64,000 nt of DNA from an uncultured Eubacteriales bacterium (GTDB lineage: Bacteria; Bacillota; Clostridia; Lachnospirales; Lachnospiraceae), in the NCBI GenBank assembly GCA_949284175.1, contig CASDVE010000014.1, positions 1-64,000 on the forward strand, read 5' to 3'. The notes beneath the pieces are model-generated. The model was given only the letters and a program-made list of their open reading frames with translations, did no database searches and was not told the DNA's origin. A program made the position numbers and the translations under genes. Numbering within the stretch: position 1 is the stretch's first letter; every line of letters begins with the position of its first letter. Below, in pieces: positions 8,337 through 18,072 of the stretch.

Positions 8337-8365
8337 ACTATATCACAGGTGTTTGTATTCGCCAA
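8337..8365 (-). promoter_or_regulatory. Sigma-A-like promoter of the ECF sigma/acetylation operon
   Basis: TTGGCG (8360-8365), a 17-nt spacer and TATAGT (8337-8342), 75 nt before the sigma start. The leader also holds a short hairpin (ATGAGA/TCTCAT, around 8295-8317). An additional ECF-type promoter cannot be excluded. Confidence 0.5.
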
Positions 8366-8409
8366 CAAAGTTTTAACTTTTTTTAACCCGAAAAACGTGT
8401 TTTTTATTG

Positions 8410-9351
8410 TTACTTGAATAACCCTTGAATAGTATCGTAAGCAATTTGATTTTGAGCTTTTGCTTCTTCTAAAATCTCTTCTTCCGTTTCCCCTGTTTCT
8501 TCTGGCGGGGTAACAAGCATACTGAAAAAGACATAATTATCAAAATTATAAATTTGAATGGCTGGCAATTTAGACGCATTCATTGGATATTGCATGGATT
8601 CTTTTATTAAATATTCTTTATAATTCTCCATCGCCTTTTTCACTTTATCCACCTTACCAGCTTTTGCCTTTACCGCAATAAAGGTATCAATTTGAAAACT
8701 AAGCATTGGACCTTCTGCATATACTTCATCATACATATCCTCTGTAATTCCATACTGTTCTGCTAAAGTCTGTGTATCAATGGTCATATTCGGAATGTAG
8801 GAATCACCATATGCCTTTTTCACTGCTTTGGCGATTTCCTCTACGGTGAGCTCCTTTGTATCATTTGCAGGAGTGCTTGGTTTTGTCGGTTTTGTAGGCT
8901 TTGTAGGCTTTTGAGGTTTACTTGGCTTTTTGTTACTGTCTTTATTGGAATCTGCCGTCTGACTTCCTCCATTGCCTTTATTGGTGCTAGTATTTTTTTC
9001 AGAAGTGCTAGTGCTTGTGGCTTCATTCTTTTGACTTGTACTTGTACTAGCTGTATTTTTGTTCGCATTATCAGCCGTCGTACTATCCTCTACCTTCTGA
9101 GAAGTAGAAGAACTTGGCTTTTCTTCTGTTGTGCTATCACTCGTGTCTTTTTCTACTTCTTCGCTCTTTTCTTCTGTGGTTTCCGATGTTGTTGCTTCGG
9201 ATTTTTCCTGTTCTGTTGTCGCCTCGGTCACTGCCTCTGTTGAACTTTCTGTTTGTGTTGTCGTTTCTTTACTATTTCCAGCATCTCCACAAGCAGTGAT
9301 AGCAAATGCCATGGTAAGAGCCAAAGAAGCGGTTAAAATTTTCTTTCTCAT
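8410..9351 (-). CDS. DUF4358 lipoprotein with a Ser/Thr/Glu-rich linker
   Basis: A 313-residue exported protein. A signal peptide ends in the lipobox AITAC, so Cys21 should be lipidated and anchored to the membrane. Residues about 22-165 are low-complexity Thr/Ser/Glu/Lys, including a KPT repeat around 143-155, and serve as a long flexible stalk through the wall. The C-terminal 140 residues match DUF4358, a Clostridial family of unknown function seen in lipoproteins. The start has AAAGGAG 9 nt upstream. The gene precedes the ECF sigma gene by 147 nt, within which that operon has its own promoter. Confidence 0.8.
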   Translation of the reverse strand: MRKKILTASLALTMAFAITACGDAGNSKETTTQTESSTEAVTEATTEQEKSEATTSETTEEKSEEVEKDTSDSTTEEKPSSSTSQKVEDSTTADNANKNTASTSTSQKNEATSTSTSEKNTSTNKGNGGSQTADSNKDSNKKPSKPQKPTKPTKPTKPSTPANDTKELTVEEIAKAVKKAYGDSYIPNMTIDTQTLAEQYGITEDMYDEVYAEGPMLSFQIDTFIAVKAKAGKVDKVKKAMENYKEYLIKESMQYPMNASKLPAIQIYNFDNYVFFSMLVTPPEETGETEEEILEEAKAQNQIAYDTIQGLFK

Positions 9352-9464
9352 ATCACAATTTCTCCTTTAAATTTATATCCATCCTATTGTTATCCATAGA
9401 ATTTCTTCTCACTTATTATTCGTATGAGAAAGAAAAAGGTTACACTTTTTTGCACAACAATTAT

Positions 9465-10574
9465 TTATTTTACTTCAATAAGTTCATATTCGCTATTGCC
9501 AAGTCCTAATTTTACTGCGTGTTCAATGCAGCTTTTCCAATTAGTTGTTGGATGAATATCAGTAAAATGATCATGATGGAGATGTTCACTTTCATCCAAT
9601 CGACTTCCTTTCATTGGTTCTTGTGCATTGACCGCATCTGCACACGCCACATCCAACGCAACGGGATCAAAGGAAGCGAACATTCCAATGTCTGGAACAA
9701 TTGGAGCGTCATTTTCTGCATGACAGTCACAGTATGGAGAAACATCAATCACCAAACTAATATGGAAATGTGGACGCCCTCTTAAAACCCCTGCGGTATA
9801 TTCTGCCATTTTGCAGTTTAAAATATCATTGGATTCACTGGAACCAGAGTGGACAGCATCATGTGGACAGGCACCGATACAGCGTCCACAGCCCACACAC
9901 TTATCGTGATGAATCGTAGCTTTTTTATCTGTAATGGTGATCGCATCATGGGCACACATCTTTTGACACATTCCACAGCCTACACAGTTTTCTTGTGCTA
10001 CTAACGGTTTTCCTGCACTGTGCATTTCCATCTTACCTGCTCTCGAACCACAACCCATACCAATATTTTTTAACGCACCACCAAATCCTGTTGCCTCATG
10101 TCCTTTAAAATGATTTAAGCTGATGAAGACATCCGCATCCATAATGGCTTGTCCAATTTTTGCCTCTTTTACATAGGTTCCATCCTCAATAGGAACTAAT
10201 GCTTCATCTGTTCCTTTGATACCATCTGCAATAATGACATGACATCCTGTTGCATATGGAGTAAAACCATTTTGATACGCGGCATCAATGTGATCAAGAG
10301 CATTCTTTCTTCCGCCTACATAAAGGGTATTACAATCGGTTAAAAATGGCTTTCCCCCCAGTTCTTTTACCACATCAGCTACGGCTCTTGAATAGTTTGG
10401 TCTTAAAAATGCTAAATTCCCCGGCTCTCCAAAATGAATTTTAATCGCCACATATTTTTTCTCAAAATCAATTTCTCCAATTCCTGCTCTTTTGATCAAA
10501 CGAGCCAATTTTTTTGGAAGGCTATCATTCATTTTTGTTCTCATGCTTGTAAAATATACTTTTGATTTTTCCAT
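9465..10574 (-). CDS. DUF362 protein with two 4Fe-4S ferredoxin motifs
   Basis: A 369-residue cytoplasmic iron-sulfur protein. Residues 1-190 and the C-terminal part form the DUF362 domain (with LNHFKGHEATGFGGALKNIG). Inserted are two ferredoxin clusters: C197, C200, C203, C207 and C226, C229, C232, C236, each in CxxCxxCxxxC spacing. Proteins of this kind are common in anaerobes and are presumed electron-transfer subunits, but their reaction is not known. The gene is 20 nt downstream of the PflX-like radical SAM gene and is the last in a five-gene run. AAAGGAG precedes the start. Confidence 0.85.
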   Translation of the reverse strand: MEKSKVYFTSMRTKMNDSLPKKLARLIKRAGIGEIDFEKKYVAIKIHFGEPGNLAFLRPNYSRAVADVVKELGGKPFLTDCNTLYVGGRKNALDHIDAAYQNGFTPYATGCHVIIADGIKGTDEALVPIEDGTYVKEAKIGQAIMDADVFISLNHFKGHEATGFGGALKNIGMGCGSRAGKMEMHSAGKPLVAQENCVGCGMCQKMCAHDAITITDKKATIHHDKCVGCGRCIGACPHDAVHSGSSESNDILNCKMAEYTAGVLRGRPHFHISLVIDVSPYCDCHAENDAPIVPDIGMFASFDPVALDVACADAVNAQEPMKGSRLDESEHLHHDHFTDIHPTTNWKSCIEHAVKLGLGNSEYELIEVK

Positions 10575-10594
10575 AACGAAAACTCCTTTTCTTT

Positions 10595-11569
10595 TTATCT
10601 TTTTATAATTCCATTCCCGTCAAATTCGGGAATAAAACTCTCCATTGCGGTTTCTTCTTCTTGAACAAATCCATTTTCCACCCCAAGTTCTATGGCATAG
10701 TCAACCACTTCCTCATACTCTTGTTTTGTAACTTTTCTTCCTAAAAGAGGATGGTCTTTTACATATGCCATTGGGGTATATTGGTTCATAATGCTAATGT
10801 AAATGGAATCTCCATATGTTTCATATAAATATTTTATAATGTTCTTGGAATCTTCCACTCCACCTGGCAACACTAAGTGCCTTACAATCACACCTCGTTT
10901 CATCATACCATCTTCATCAAATACAGGGGCGTTTGCTTGCCTGACCATTTCTGCCAATGCCTCTTTTGCCCACTTGCTATAATCGGAAGCTTTTGCATAT
11001 TCTCTTGCCATGGGTTCTCCCATGTATTTAAAATCGGGAAGCCAAATATCTACAATCCCTTTTAACAACTGTATGGTTTCTCTTTTTTCATAACTGCTCG
11101 TATTATACACAATCGGGATGGTAAGCCCTCTTCCTTTTGCCTTTTTTATGGCAAGGATAACAGAGGGAATATAATGCCCAGCCGTCACTAAGTTAATATT
11201 ATGTGCCCCTCTTTCTTGCTGTTCTAAGCAGATCTCTGTAAGCCGTTCTATGGTGATCGGATATCCTGCTTTTGCCGATGCAATATTGCCATTTTGACAA
11301 AAGGAACATCCAAGAGAACAACCACTGAAAAAAATCGTTCCAGAACCTCGCTCTCCTGAAAGACATGGCTCTTCCCACTGATGTAAATACGCTCTTGCTC
11401 CATAAAGGATAGCACTTTCTTTACAAACTCCCTGTTTTCCTGCTAAGCGGTCACTATGACAATTTCTAGGACAAAGCGTACATTCTTTATACTGCATAAG
11501 CAATGGATTTTGTTTTAACTGTTCTTCTAATTCTCTTTTTGCATATTCTATTTCTTTTTTCCAATTCAT
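10595..11569 (-). CDS. PflX-like radical SAM protein (COG1313 type)
   Basis: A 324-residue protein resembling glycyl-radical-activating enzymes. The radical-SAM cluster C84, C88, C91 sits in FSGCSLGCSFCQNGN, and a second cysteine set (C30, C33, C37, C49) precedes it, as in PflX/COG1313 proteins. No glycyl-radical enzyme gene is next to it, so the substrate is unknown. The reading frame is open about 300 nt further upstream, but that part overlaps the esterase gene in another frame and looks unrelated. The ATG at 11569, with AAGGAA about 10 nt before it, starts exactly where homology-like sequence begins. It lies 52 nt after the esterase gene and 20 nt before the DUF362 gene. Confidence 0.85.
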   Translation of the reverse strand: MNWKKEIEYAKRELEEQLKQNPLLMQYKECTLCPRNCHSDRLAGKQGVCKESAILYGARAYLHQWEEPCLSGERGSGTIFFSGCSLGCSFCQNGNIASAKAGYPITIERLTEICLEQQERGAHNINLVTAGHYIPSVILAIKKAKGRGLTIPIVYNTSSYEKRETIQLLKGIVDIWLPDFKYMGEPMAREYAKASDYSKWAKEALAEMVRQANAPVFDEDGMMKRGVIVRHLVLPGGVEDSKNIIKYLYETYGDSIYISIMNQYTPMAYVKDHPLLGRKVTKQEYEEVVDYAIELGVENGFVQEEETAMESFIPEFDGNGIIKR

Positions 11570-11621
11570 TCTATTGTATTTCCTTACTTGTATTTGGAAG
11601 ATTTCGAGTCCCTTTTCTATT

Positions 11622-12377
11622 TCAGCATATATGGGATAGAAAATAAACCCATTGTTTTCTCCACCAACTCCAATCGTGAGAAACATCAAATCCCCAATAG
11701 TCCACCCAAGCCGAAATACCTTTTTGTCGCAATAAGGCATCAAACTCTCTTGTATCCTGCAATAACTCTTCTTCCCATGCCCCTTGTCCAACACATAGTA
11801 TGATCTTGGAACGTGCATATAAGGCTCGATATGGGTGATCCTCTGGAAGATTTTGGATGCTATCATAAGGGGAATTTAAATAGATGAGATCATCCATATA
11901 ATCGCCAAACAGCATTTTTAAATGATAAAATCCACTCATGCTAATAACCGCATCAAAAAGATCTGGTCTTCTAAAAAATAGGTTTGCACTATGGTAGGCA
12001 CCCATACTGCACCCTGCTGTCATCGGCATCTTCCATTGAGCTTTTGGTGTCTTTTCATGATTGATCTCTAGCATCCTTTCATAGACTTCTTCCACCAAAT
12101 ACCAAAACCATTTTTCATGTTGTTCCATACGCTCTCTTGGTAAACGCTCCTTACAAGAAACAGTTTCTCTATCAATGGTATCCACACAAAAGAGTTGTAA
12201 CTGTCCTTTCTCAAGAAAAGAACTACACACCTCCACCATATGAAAATCTTCAAAGTCAAAAAATCTCCCATCTTGAGATGGAATCACAAGACATGGTTTT
12301 CCTTTTGAACCATAGACTTTAAATTCCATTTCACGATTTAAGTGCTTGCTATACTCTTTATAATATCTTACTTCCAT
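11622..12377 (-). CDS. Alpha/beta-hydrolase, esterase-D-like (COG4947 type)
   Basis: A 251-residue cytoplasmic hydrolase with no signal peptide. The nucleophile elbow is GCSMG with Ser124, in the context MTAGCSMGAYHS. A plausible catalytic His is H234 in VSHDWSWW near the C-terminus. The length and layout fit small esterases of the COG4947 kind. It starts 15 nt after the ATP-grasp gene, so the two are translated from one message. I infer it removes or transfers an acyl group in the pathway served by the ATP-grasp ligase; the substrate is unknown. Confidence 0.75.
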   Translation of the reverse strand: MEVRYYKEYSKHLNREMEFKVYGSKGKPCLVIPSQDGRFFDFEDFHMVEVCSSFLEKGQLQLFCVDTIDRETVSCKERLPRERMEQHEKWFWYLVEEVYERMLEINHEKTPKAQWKMPMTAGCSMGAYHSANLFFRRPDLFDAVISMSGFYHLKMLFGDYMDDLIYLNSPYDSIQNLPEDHPYRALYARSKIILCVGQGAWEEELLQDTREFDALLRQKGISAWVDYWGFDVSHDWSWWRKQWVYFLSHIC

Positions 12378-12392
12378 ACTGCACTTCTCCCA

Positions 12393-13664
12393 TTATTTCT
12401 CTCTTTTCAACACCTTTTTTCCTCTTATTTGCCCCTTTTTTATCCCCTTTTGTTTTTCTTCTGTCTTTTTTTCCAATAAAAATTGTATAAACTCTTCCAT
12501 CTCCTGTTTCTCTTTAAAACGAGCAATGCACATATAATCTCCCATTCCGTAGGCAATCACCTCTGGAAGTTCTGTTGCCATCTTAATGTTACTTCCATAT
12601 TTTCCCCATACGTCCTTATCATCATGGGCATATTCATACTTCCATCTTCTTCCCACATAGACACAATAATATGTTTCTTTTGCCCTTGTTGTCTTAATAG
12701 AATCAAAGACTACCATATCCGCCCAGCATTGATACACATCGGTATCCATGGAAAAGTTCATCATATCAGGGGTATATCCTCCCGATGGACGCATATTCAC
12801 TTCTAACCCTACAAGTTGCCCTTTTTTTCCAATTCCCTTTTGATCTTTTTTTAGACGAAAAAATTCAAAATGGACAAACCGACTTTTCACCCCAAAGGCT
12901 TTGATACAGTTTCTTCCTGCTTCTTTTATATCCTCTTTTAGTTCTGGCACAATATAAAAATAAACATCGCTTTGCTCATTGACGGCATCCATAATAGAAA
13001 TCGGTGTGATATTTCCTGTTTCAAGCAATGGCTCACCTTCTTTATTGATGATAGCATCATAAGAACAGATCTCCCCATCAATAAATGGTTCCATCACATA
13101 ACATTCTGTCAACTGTCCCTCTTTCAACTCCCCATAAAAAGCATTCAGTTCTCTTTCATTCTCGATTCTCCATGTATGATTTGCCCCAACTCCATTATCT
13201 GGTTTCACAATGACTGGGTACCCAACTTGACTGGCAAACTCTTTCCCTTCCTCCAATGTTGTCACAATATGACAGGGAGCACATGGGATTTTAGCCTTTT
13301 GATAATACAACTTCATAACAGATTTTCTTTTCACCTTGTCCATATCATCCATTTGAAATCCTGTTGTCACATGAAAATCCGTTCGCAGTTTTGCATCCTG
13401 CTCAAGCCAAAACTCATTATTGCTCTCAATCCAATCGATCTTTCCATATTTAAAGGTGAAAAATCCAACCGCTTTTAGCACCTCTTCATAATTTTGCAAT
13501 TGATCCACGCGATAATACTCTGTCAAACACGCCTTTAGCTCTTCACTTAATTCCTCATACGGCATATCCGCAATTCCTAATACATTGACACCATTCTTCT
13601 TTAACCCTTTACAAAAATATTGATAATTTTCTGGAAAACCTGGAGAAATAAAAATAAAATTCAT
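12393..13664 (-). CDS. ATP-grasp carboxylate-amine ligase
   Basis: A 423-residue ATP-grasp protein. Visible elements are the ATP-binding loop region VIVKPDNGVGANHTW (about 152-166), the acidic pair segment VMEPFIDGEICSYD, and the Mg-binding end EVNMRPSGGY. Members activate a carboxylate as acyl-phosphate and join it to an amine, as in carbamoyl-phosphate synthase-like or peptide ligases. Which substrate is used here is not evident. The last 25 residues are strongly basic and lysine-rich. It lies 29 nt downstream of the aldo/keto reductase gene and 15 nt upstream of the esterase gene, in one operon. Confidence 0.78.
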   Translation of the reverse strand: MNFIFISPGFPENYQYFCKGLKKNGVNVLGIADMPYEELSEELKACLTEYYRVDQLQNYEEVLKAVGFFTFKYGKIDWIESNNEFWLEQDAKLRTDFHVTTGFQMDDMDKVKRKSVMKLYYQKAKIPCAPCHIVTTLEEGKEFASQVGYPVIVKPDNGVGANHTWRIENERELNAFYGELKEGQLTECYVMEPFIDGEICSYDAIINKEGEPLLETGNITPISIMDAVNEQSDVYFYIVPELKEDIKEAGRNCIKAFGVKSRFVHFEFFRLKKDQKGIGKKGQLVGLEVNMRPSGGYTPDMMNFSMDTDVYQCWADMVVFDSIKTTRAKETYYCVYVGRRWKYEYAHDDKDVWGKYGSNIKMATELPEVIAYGMGDYMCIARFKEKQEMEEFIQFLLEKKTEEKQKGIKKGQIRGKKVLKREK

Positions 13665-13693
13665 ACGTCCTCATCCTTTCTGTATGAAATATC

Positions 13694-14875
13694 CTAAAAC
13701 CTTCTTAACTTTCCAATCACCCCAGAAATCACTCGATAGGCTGGCGATTCTAGCACTCGTTTTGCATTTTTTAATTCTTGTCTTATTGGAATCTCTTGGG
13801 GACAATGAGTTTCACATTTTCCACATTGCACACATAAAGAGGCATTGCTCCTCTTTGAACGCATCGTTGTGCACATAATATATTCCTTCTCTGCTTTTAA
13901 GAGTCCATCGGTATATCGAACATTATAACAACGAAATACACCAGGAATGTCCACGCCTTTGGGACAAGGCATACAATAAGAACATCCGGTACATCCCACT
14001 TTTACCTTATCATTTAAGATCTGTTTTACCTTTTCATACACATAGCGTTCTTCTTCTGTTACACATCCACAAGTGGCGTTAGTAGCAATCCTCACATTCT
14101 CTTTCACCATTTCTGTTGTATTCATTCCCGATAAAACAACTGTCACCTCTGGCTGATCAAACAACCATCGCAATCCCCATTCTGCTGTGGTTCTATCAGG
14201 TGCCTGTTGCTTCATAACAGAAACCGCCTCCTTTGGTAATCCGGTGACAAGTCGTCCCCCTCGTAGTGGCTCCATAATGATAACAGGAATCCCCATCTCG
14301 TTTGCTTTTTTTAATCCCGCTCGTCCCGCTTGGCTATGTTCATCCATATAGTTATATTGAATTTGACAAAAATCCCAATCATACAAATCTAATAATTCTT
14401 GAAATGATTGGGTATTGCCATGATAAGAAAAACCAAGATTTACAATGGAGCCTTCTTTCTTTTTTTCTTTCGCCCATTCAAAAACTCCTAGATCTGCTAG
14501 CCGTCTAAAGGTTCCTGCATCGGGCAACATATGAATTAAGTAATAATCAATGTAATTGGTCTGCAAACGTCTACATTGCTCTTTAAAATATCGCTCCATA
14601 TCCTCTGTTTTTTTAATAAAATAGTGAGGAAGTTTGGTTGCAATATATACCTTATCCCGACAATGATTTCGTGCAAGCACTTCTCCAAGAACCTCTTCAC
14701 TTCCACTGTATACATAGGCGGTGTCAAAATAATTTACTCCTTGTTCAATGGCACTCATAATCTGTTCTTCCGCCTTTTCCATCACAATATTTCCTTGTTT
14801 TTTCTGAAAACGCAAACAGCCAAATCCAAGAGCTGAAAGTCTATCTTTATTTTTCTGATTCACCCTATACTGCAT
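13694..14875 (-). CDS. Aldo/keto reductase with C-terminal ferredoxin domain
   Basis: A 393-residue protein. The N-terminal barrel (1-275) has the aldo/keto reductase tetrad: D51 and Y54 in DTAYVYSGSE, K81 and H115. The C-terminal extension carries two cysteine clusters (C295, C298, C301, C304 and C348, C351, C354, C358) typical of paired 4Fe-4S centres. Such fusions occur widely in Clostridia, and the iron-sulfur domain may let ferredoxin rather than only NAD(P)H deliver electrons. It is the first gene of the five-gene run ending at the DUF362 gene. GAGGAAA precedes the ATG. Confidence 0.88.
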   Translation of the reverse strand: MQYRVNQKNKDRLSALGFGCLRFQKKQGNIVMEKAEEQIMSAIEQGVNYFDTAYVYSGSEEVLGEVLARNHCRDKVYIATKLPHYFIKKTEDMERYFKEQCRRLQTNYIDYYLIHMLPDAGTFRRLADLGVFEWAKEKKKEGSIVNLGFSYHGNTQSFQELLDLYDWDFCQIQYNYMDEHSQAGRAGLKKANEMGIPVIIMEPLRGGRLVTGLPKEAVSVMKQQAPDRTTAEWGLRWLFDQPEVTVVLSGMNTTEMVKENVRIATNATCGCVTEEERYVYEKVKQILNDKVKVGCTGCSYCMPCPKGVDIPGVFRCYNVRYTDGLLKAEKEYIMCTTMRSKRSNASLCVQCGKCETHCPQEIPIRQELKNAKRVLESPAYRVISGVIGKLRRF

Positions 14876-14939
14876 GATTTCCTCGATTCTTTTCTCTATT
14901 TTCTATGATGATTTCTATTTTTTATTATCTTTTATTCTT

Positions 14940-14948
14940 ATTTTATCA
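14940..14948 (-). promoter_or_regulatory. Extended -10 promoter of the aldo/keto reductase operon
   Basis: TGATAAAAT on the minus strand (TG, one base, TAAAAT), 65 nt before the gene start. No good -35 is seen, which is tolerable with an extended -10. Confidence 0.35.
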
Positions 14949-15000
14949 CATAGCCGTTTCCATGACTACTCTAACTAAAATAAAGTGTGTATTGTATGGT

Positions 15001-15048
15001 ACATAAAAAAAAGACATCCTTGTGCGCTTTGGATGTCTTTTTTTATGT
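15001..15048 (-). terminator. Terminator of ilvC
   Basis: A near-perfect stem of about 18 bp, 15001-15019 with 15031-15048. GACATCC pairs with GGATGTC, flanked by an A run and a T run, so it could work in both directions. It lies about 110 nt past the ilvC stop. Confidence 0.85.
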
Positions 15049-15159
15049 ATTGGGATTTTCCGTCCATTCCCAATCTATATATGATTCCCGTTATTTTTTA
15101 GAAAGTATTTTTTAGACAGTGTTTTTATGAATAAATATTACTTCAGTACAAGAAAACGA

Positions 15160-16209
<1,050 letters not shown>

Positions 16210-16271
16210 TTATGATCTGCTAAATTCTTCATTCTAAGCTCACACTGCTAAGCTGTTTTATCGATGACTTT

Positions 16272-16280
16272 ACTATATCA
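16272..16280 (-). promoter_or_regulatory. Extended -10 promoter candidate of ilvC
   Basis: TGATATAGT on the minus strand, 102 nt before the ilvC start, with only a weak TTTCAA 18 nt upstream. I looked for a T-box or leader-peptide attenuator in the roughly 100-nt leader and saw neither specifier stem nor T-box sequence. Confidence 0.35.
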
Positions 16281-16389
16281 CATGGTTAGATATAATTGAA
16301 ATACATATATAGAATACTTATCATAATTATAAATTATATCAGTTATCGTATCTTTTCTTTTGAATCATAGGATATGGGTGCTTTTATTT

Positions 16390-16941
16390 TTAACATTTAT
16401 CAATATTGATAATCCAGTCCACATCATCGGGATCATCTGGGCGAATGGTTCCTTCATAAGCACCTCGACTTAACGCTGTAATTCCTGTACGAACCATTTC
16501 CTTTATTTCAAAATCCTGTAATAATCCTAAAAATGCGTCTAATTTATTGATCGTTCCTGTCAACTCCATCATAAGAGAATCCGTTGAAACGTCTACAATT
16601 TTTGCTCTAAAAATATTGGCAATGGCGATCACTTCTTGTTTTTCTTTTTTACTCACACCAACTTTTACAAGCATAAGTTCTCGACATACTGACTGTTCTT
16701 GGTTCATGGTAATGATTTTTCGAACATCAACCAGTTTTGAAATTTGTTTTCGAATCTGTTCCAACACAAGATCCTCACCAGAAGCGACCACTGTAATTCT
16801 TGTATAGTTTGGATCTTGGGTCACACCGGCGGTAATGCTTTCAATATTATAGCCTCTACGGCTAAATAATCCTGAGATTCTGCTTAACACACCTGGATTA
16901 TTGTCAACAAGTAATGATAATGTCATTTGATTTGTATTCAT
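16390..16941 (-). CDS. ilvN: Acetolactate synthase small (regulatory) subunit
   Basis: Regulatory subunit that binds valine and activates the catalytic IlvB subunit. The N-terminal ACT domain is clear (LSLLVDNNPGVLSRISGLFS, about 8-27, then GYNIESI), followed by the usual C-terminal domain ending near residue 160. About 15-20 extra residues, Asp-rich (RPDDPDDVDW), close the protein. It begins 25 nt after the LCP gene, from which it may be transcribed, while the catalytic ilvB gene is absent here. AAAGGAG lies 7 nt before the ATG. Confidence 0.93.
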   Translation of the reverse strand: MNTNQMTLSLLVDNNPGVLSRISGLFSRRGYNIESITAGVTQDPNYTRITVVASGEDLVLEQIRKQISKLVDVRKIITMNQEQSVCRELMLVKVGVSKKEKQEVIAIANIFRAKIVDVSTDSLMMELTGTINKLDAFLGLLQDFEIKEMVRTGITALSRGAYEGTIRPDDPDDVDWIINIDKC

Positions 16942-16966
16942 AGGAAAACTCCTTTCTGCTTTTTCG

Positions 16967-18022
16967 CTACTCTAAACTGCTTTCTTCGCTATTCTCATCC
17001 TTCGTTTCTAAAGACGTTGCTCCCTCCCCACCATTGTTATTTTTGTACTGCTCAAAAATAAATGTCTGAATGGCATCTTTATTTTTTTCCACATCAATAT
17101 CTAATACTTTAGAAAGTCTTGAAGTTCCTGGAAGTATTAAATCTATATCCTCATACCCATCATGAACTGGCACACAGAGCTGTTTTATCTCCTTATCTTG
17201 AACTTTTATTATGGAAAATACAAGACTTTCTATCTGCTTTGTGGATAAATCCGTTGTCACATTAGAAAGCACCATTTTAAGAATGTCCATAATCTCAGAA
17301 AATCCCTGATTTTTGAATTGAGAAAAAAGGGAATTTAATACTCTTCTTTGGCGTTCCGTACGTCCAAAATCATAGTGATTGCCATCAAGAGATGGGACTT
17401 GACGGATTCTTGTATAAGCCAGTGCTTCTTTTCCAGTCAACGTCTGCATACCAGCTTCCACTGTGATCTTTCCATGATAAGCCCGATTCAAATACTGTGC
17501 TTCTAATTCCGTTAATGGAATTTGCACCCCTCCTAATTCGTCAATGACATCGCGAAAGGCTTTAAAGTCCACAATGACATATCCATCTAAACGCACATTA
17601 AAATTTTGTGCTATGGTTTCATTTAGAAGAGCAACACCACCAAATTTATAAGCGGCATTGAAGCGATTTTTTTCATGTCCTGGAATATCAATGTACATAT
17701 CACGCATTAAGGAAGTGAGTTTTAACTGCCCATGCTTTAAATCCAGCGTTGCAATCATAGTGGAATCCGAACGACCAGAGTCATTCCATTCTTCTCTTGA
17801 ATCCGCACCGATTAATAAAATATTAATGATATCTTTATCGTATACAGTGGAAGCATCCACTCCCATCTCTTGAAAAGAAACATCTCCTTGCTTAATGGAA
17901 CTTACAAGTTGATATTTCATATAACCAATTTTTCCTCCAACAAAAGCAGAGAGAACTAACAGTGTACTTAGGACAATCCATCTCATCAGGCGTTTCTTTT
18001 TCTTTCTTCTTTGTTTACTCAT
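16967..18022 (-). CDS. LytR-CpsA-Psr family cell-wall glycopolymer ligase
   Basis: A 351-residue membrane-anchored protein with a very basic N-terminus and one membrane helix (about 14-33). The extracellular LCP domain (about 65-290) shows the hallmark residues: LLIGADSRE, SDSTMIATLD, SLMRDMYIDIPG, NAAYKFGG and YTRIRQ. The family transfers undecaprenyl-phosphate-linked glycopolymers such as teichoic acids or capsule to peptidoglycan. The C-terminal tail is Glu/Ser-rich. It follows a family 2 glycosyltransferase gene by 50 nt, which supports a role in surface polysaccharide attachment. Confidence 0.93.
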   Translation of the reverse strand: MSKQRRKKKKRLMRWIVLSTLLVLSAFVGGKIGYMKYQLVSSIKQGDVSFQEMGVDASTVYDKDIINILLIGADSREEWNDSGRSDSTMIATLDLKHGQLKLTSLMRDMYIDIPGHEKNRFNAAYKFGGVALLNETIAQNFNVRLDGYVIVDFKAFRDVIDELGGVQIPLTELEAQYLNRAYHGKITVEAGMQTLTGKEALAYTRIRQVPSLDGNHYDFGRTERQRRVLNSLFSQFKNQGFSEIMDILKMVLSNVTTDLSTKQIESLVFSIIKVQDKEIKQLCVPVHDGYEDIDLILPGTSRLSKVLDIDVEKNKDAIQTFIFEQYKNNNGGEGATSLETKDENSEESSLE

Positions 18023-18072
18023 GTATTCGGAAACTCCTTCCTCTGTTTTTCTTGTGTAGATGCAAGTATTTT

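Noticed and set aside
8911-9370. Antisense frames over the DUF4358 lipoprotein linker
   Set aside because: They arise from the Ser/Thr/Glu repeats of the real gene and carry no start signals.
11570-11866. N-terminal extension of the PflX-like protein
   Set aside because: Overlaps the esterase gene in another frame and does not look like the family; the ATG at 11569 has a ribosome site.
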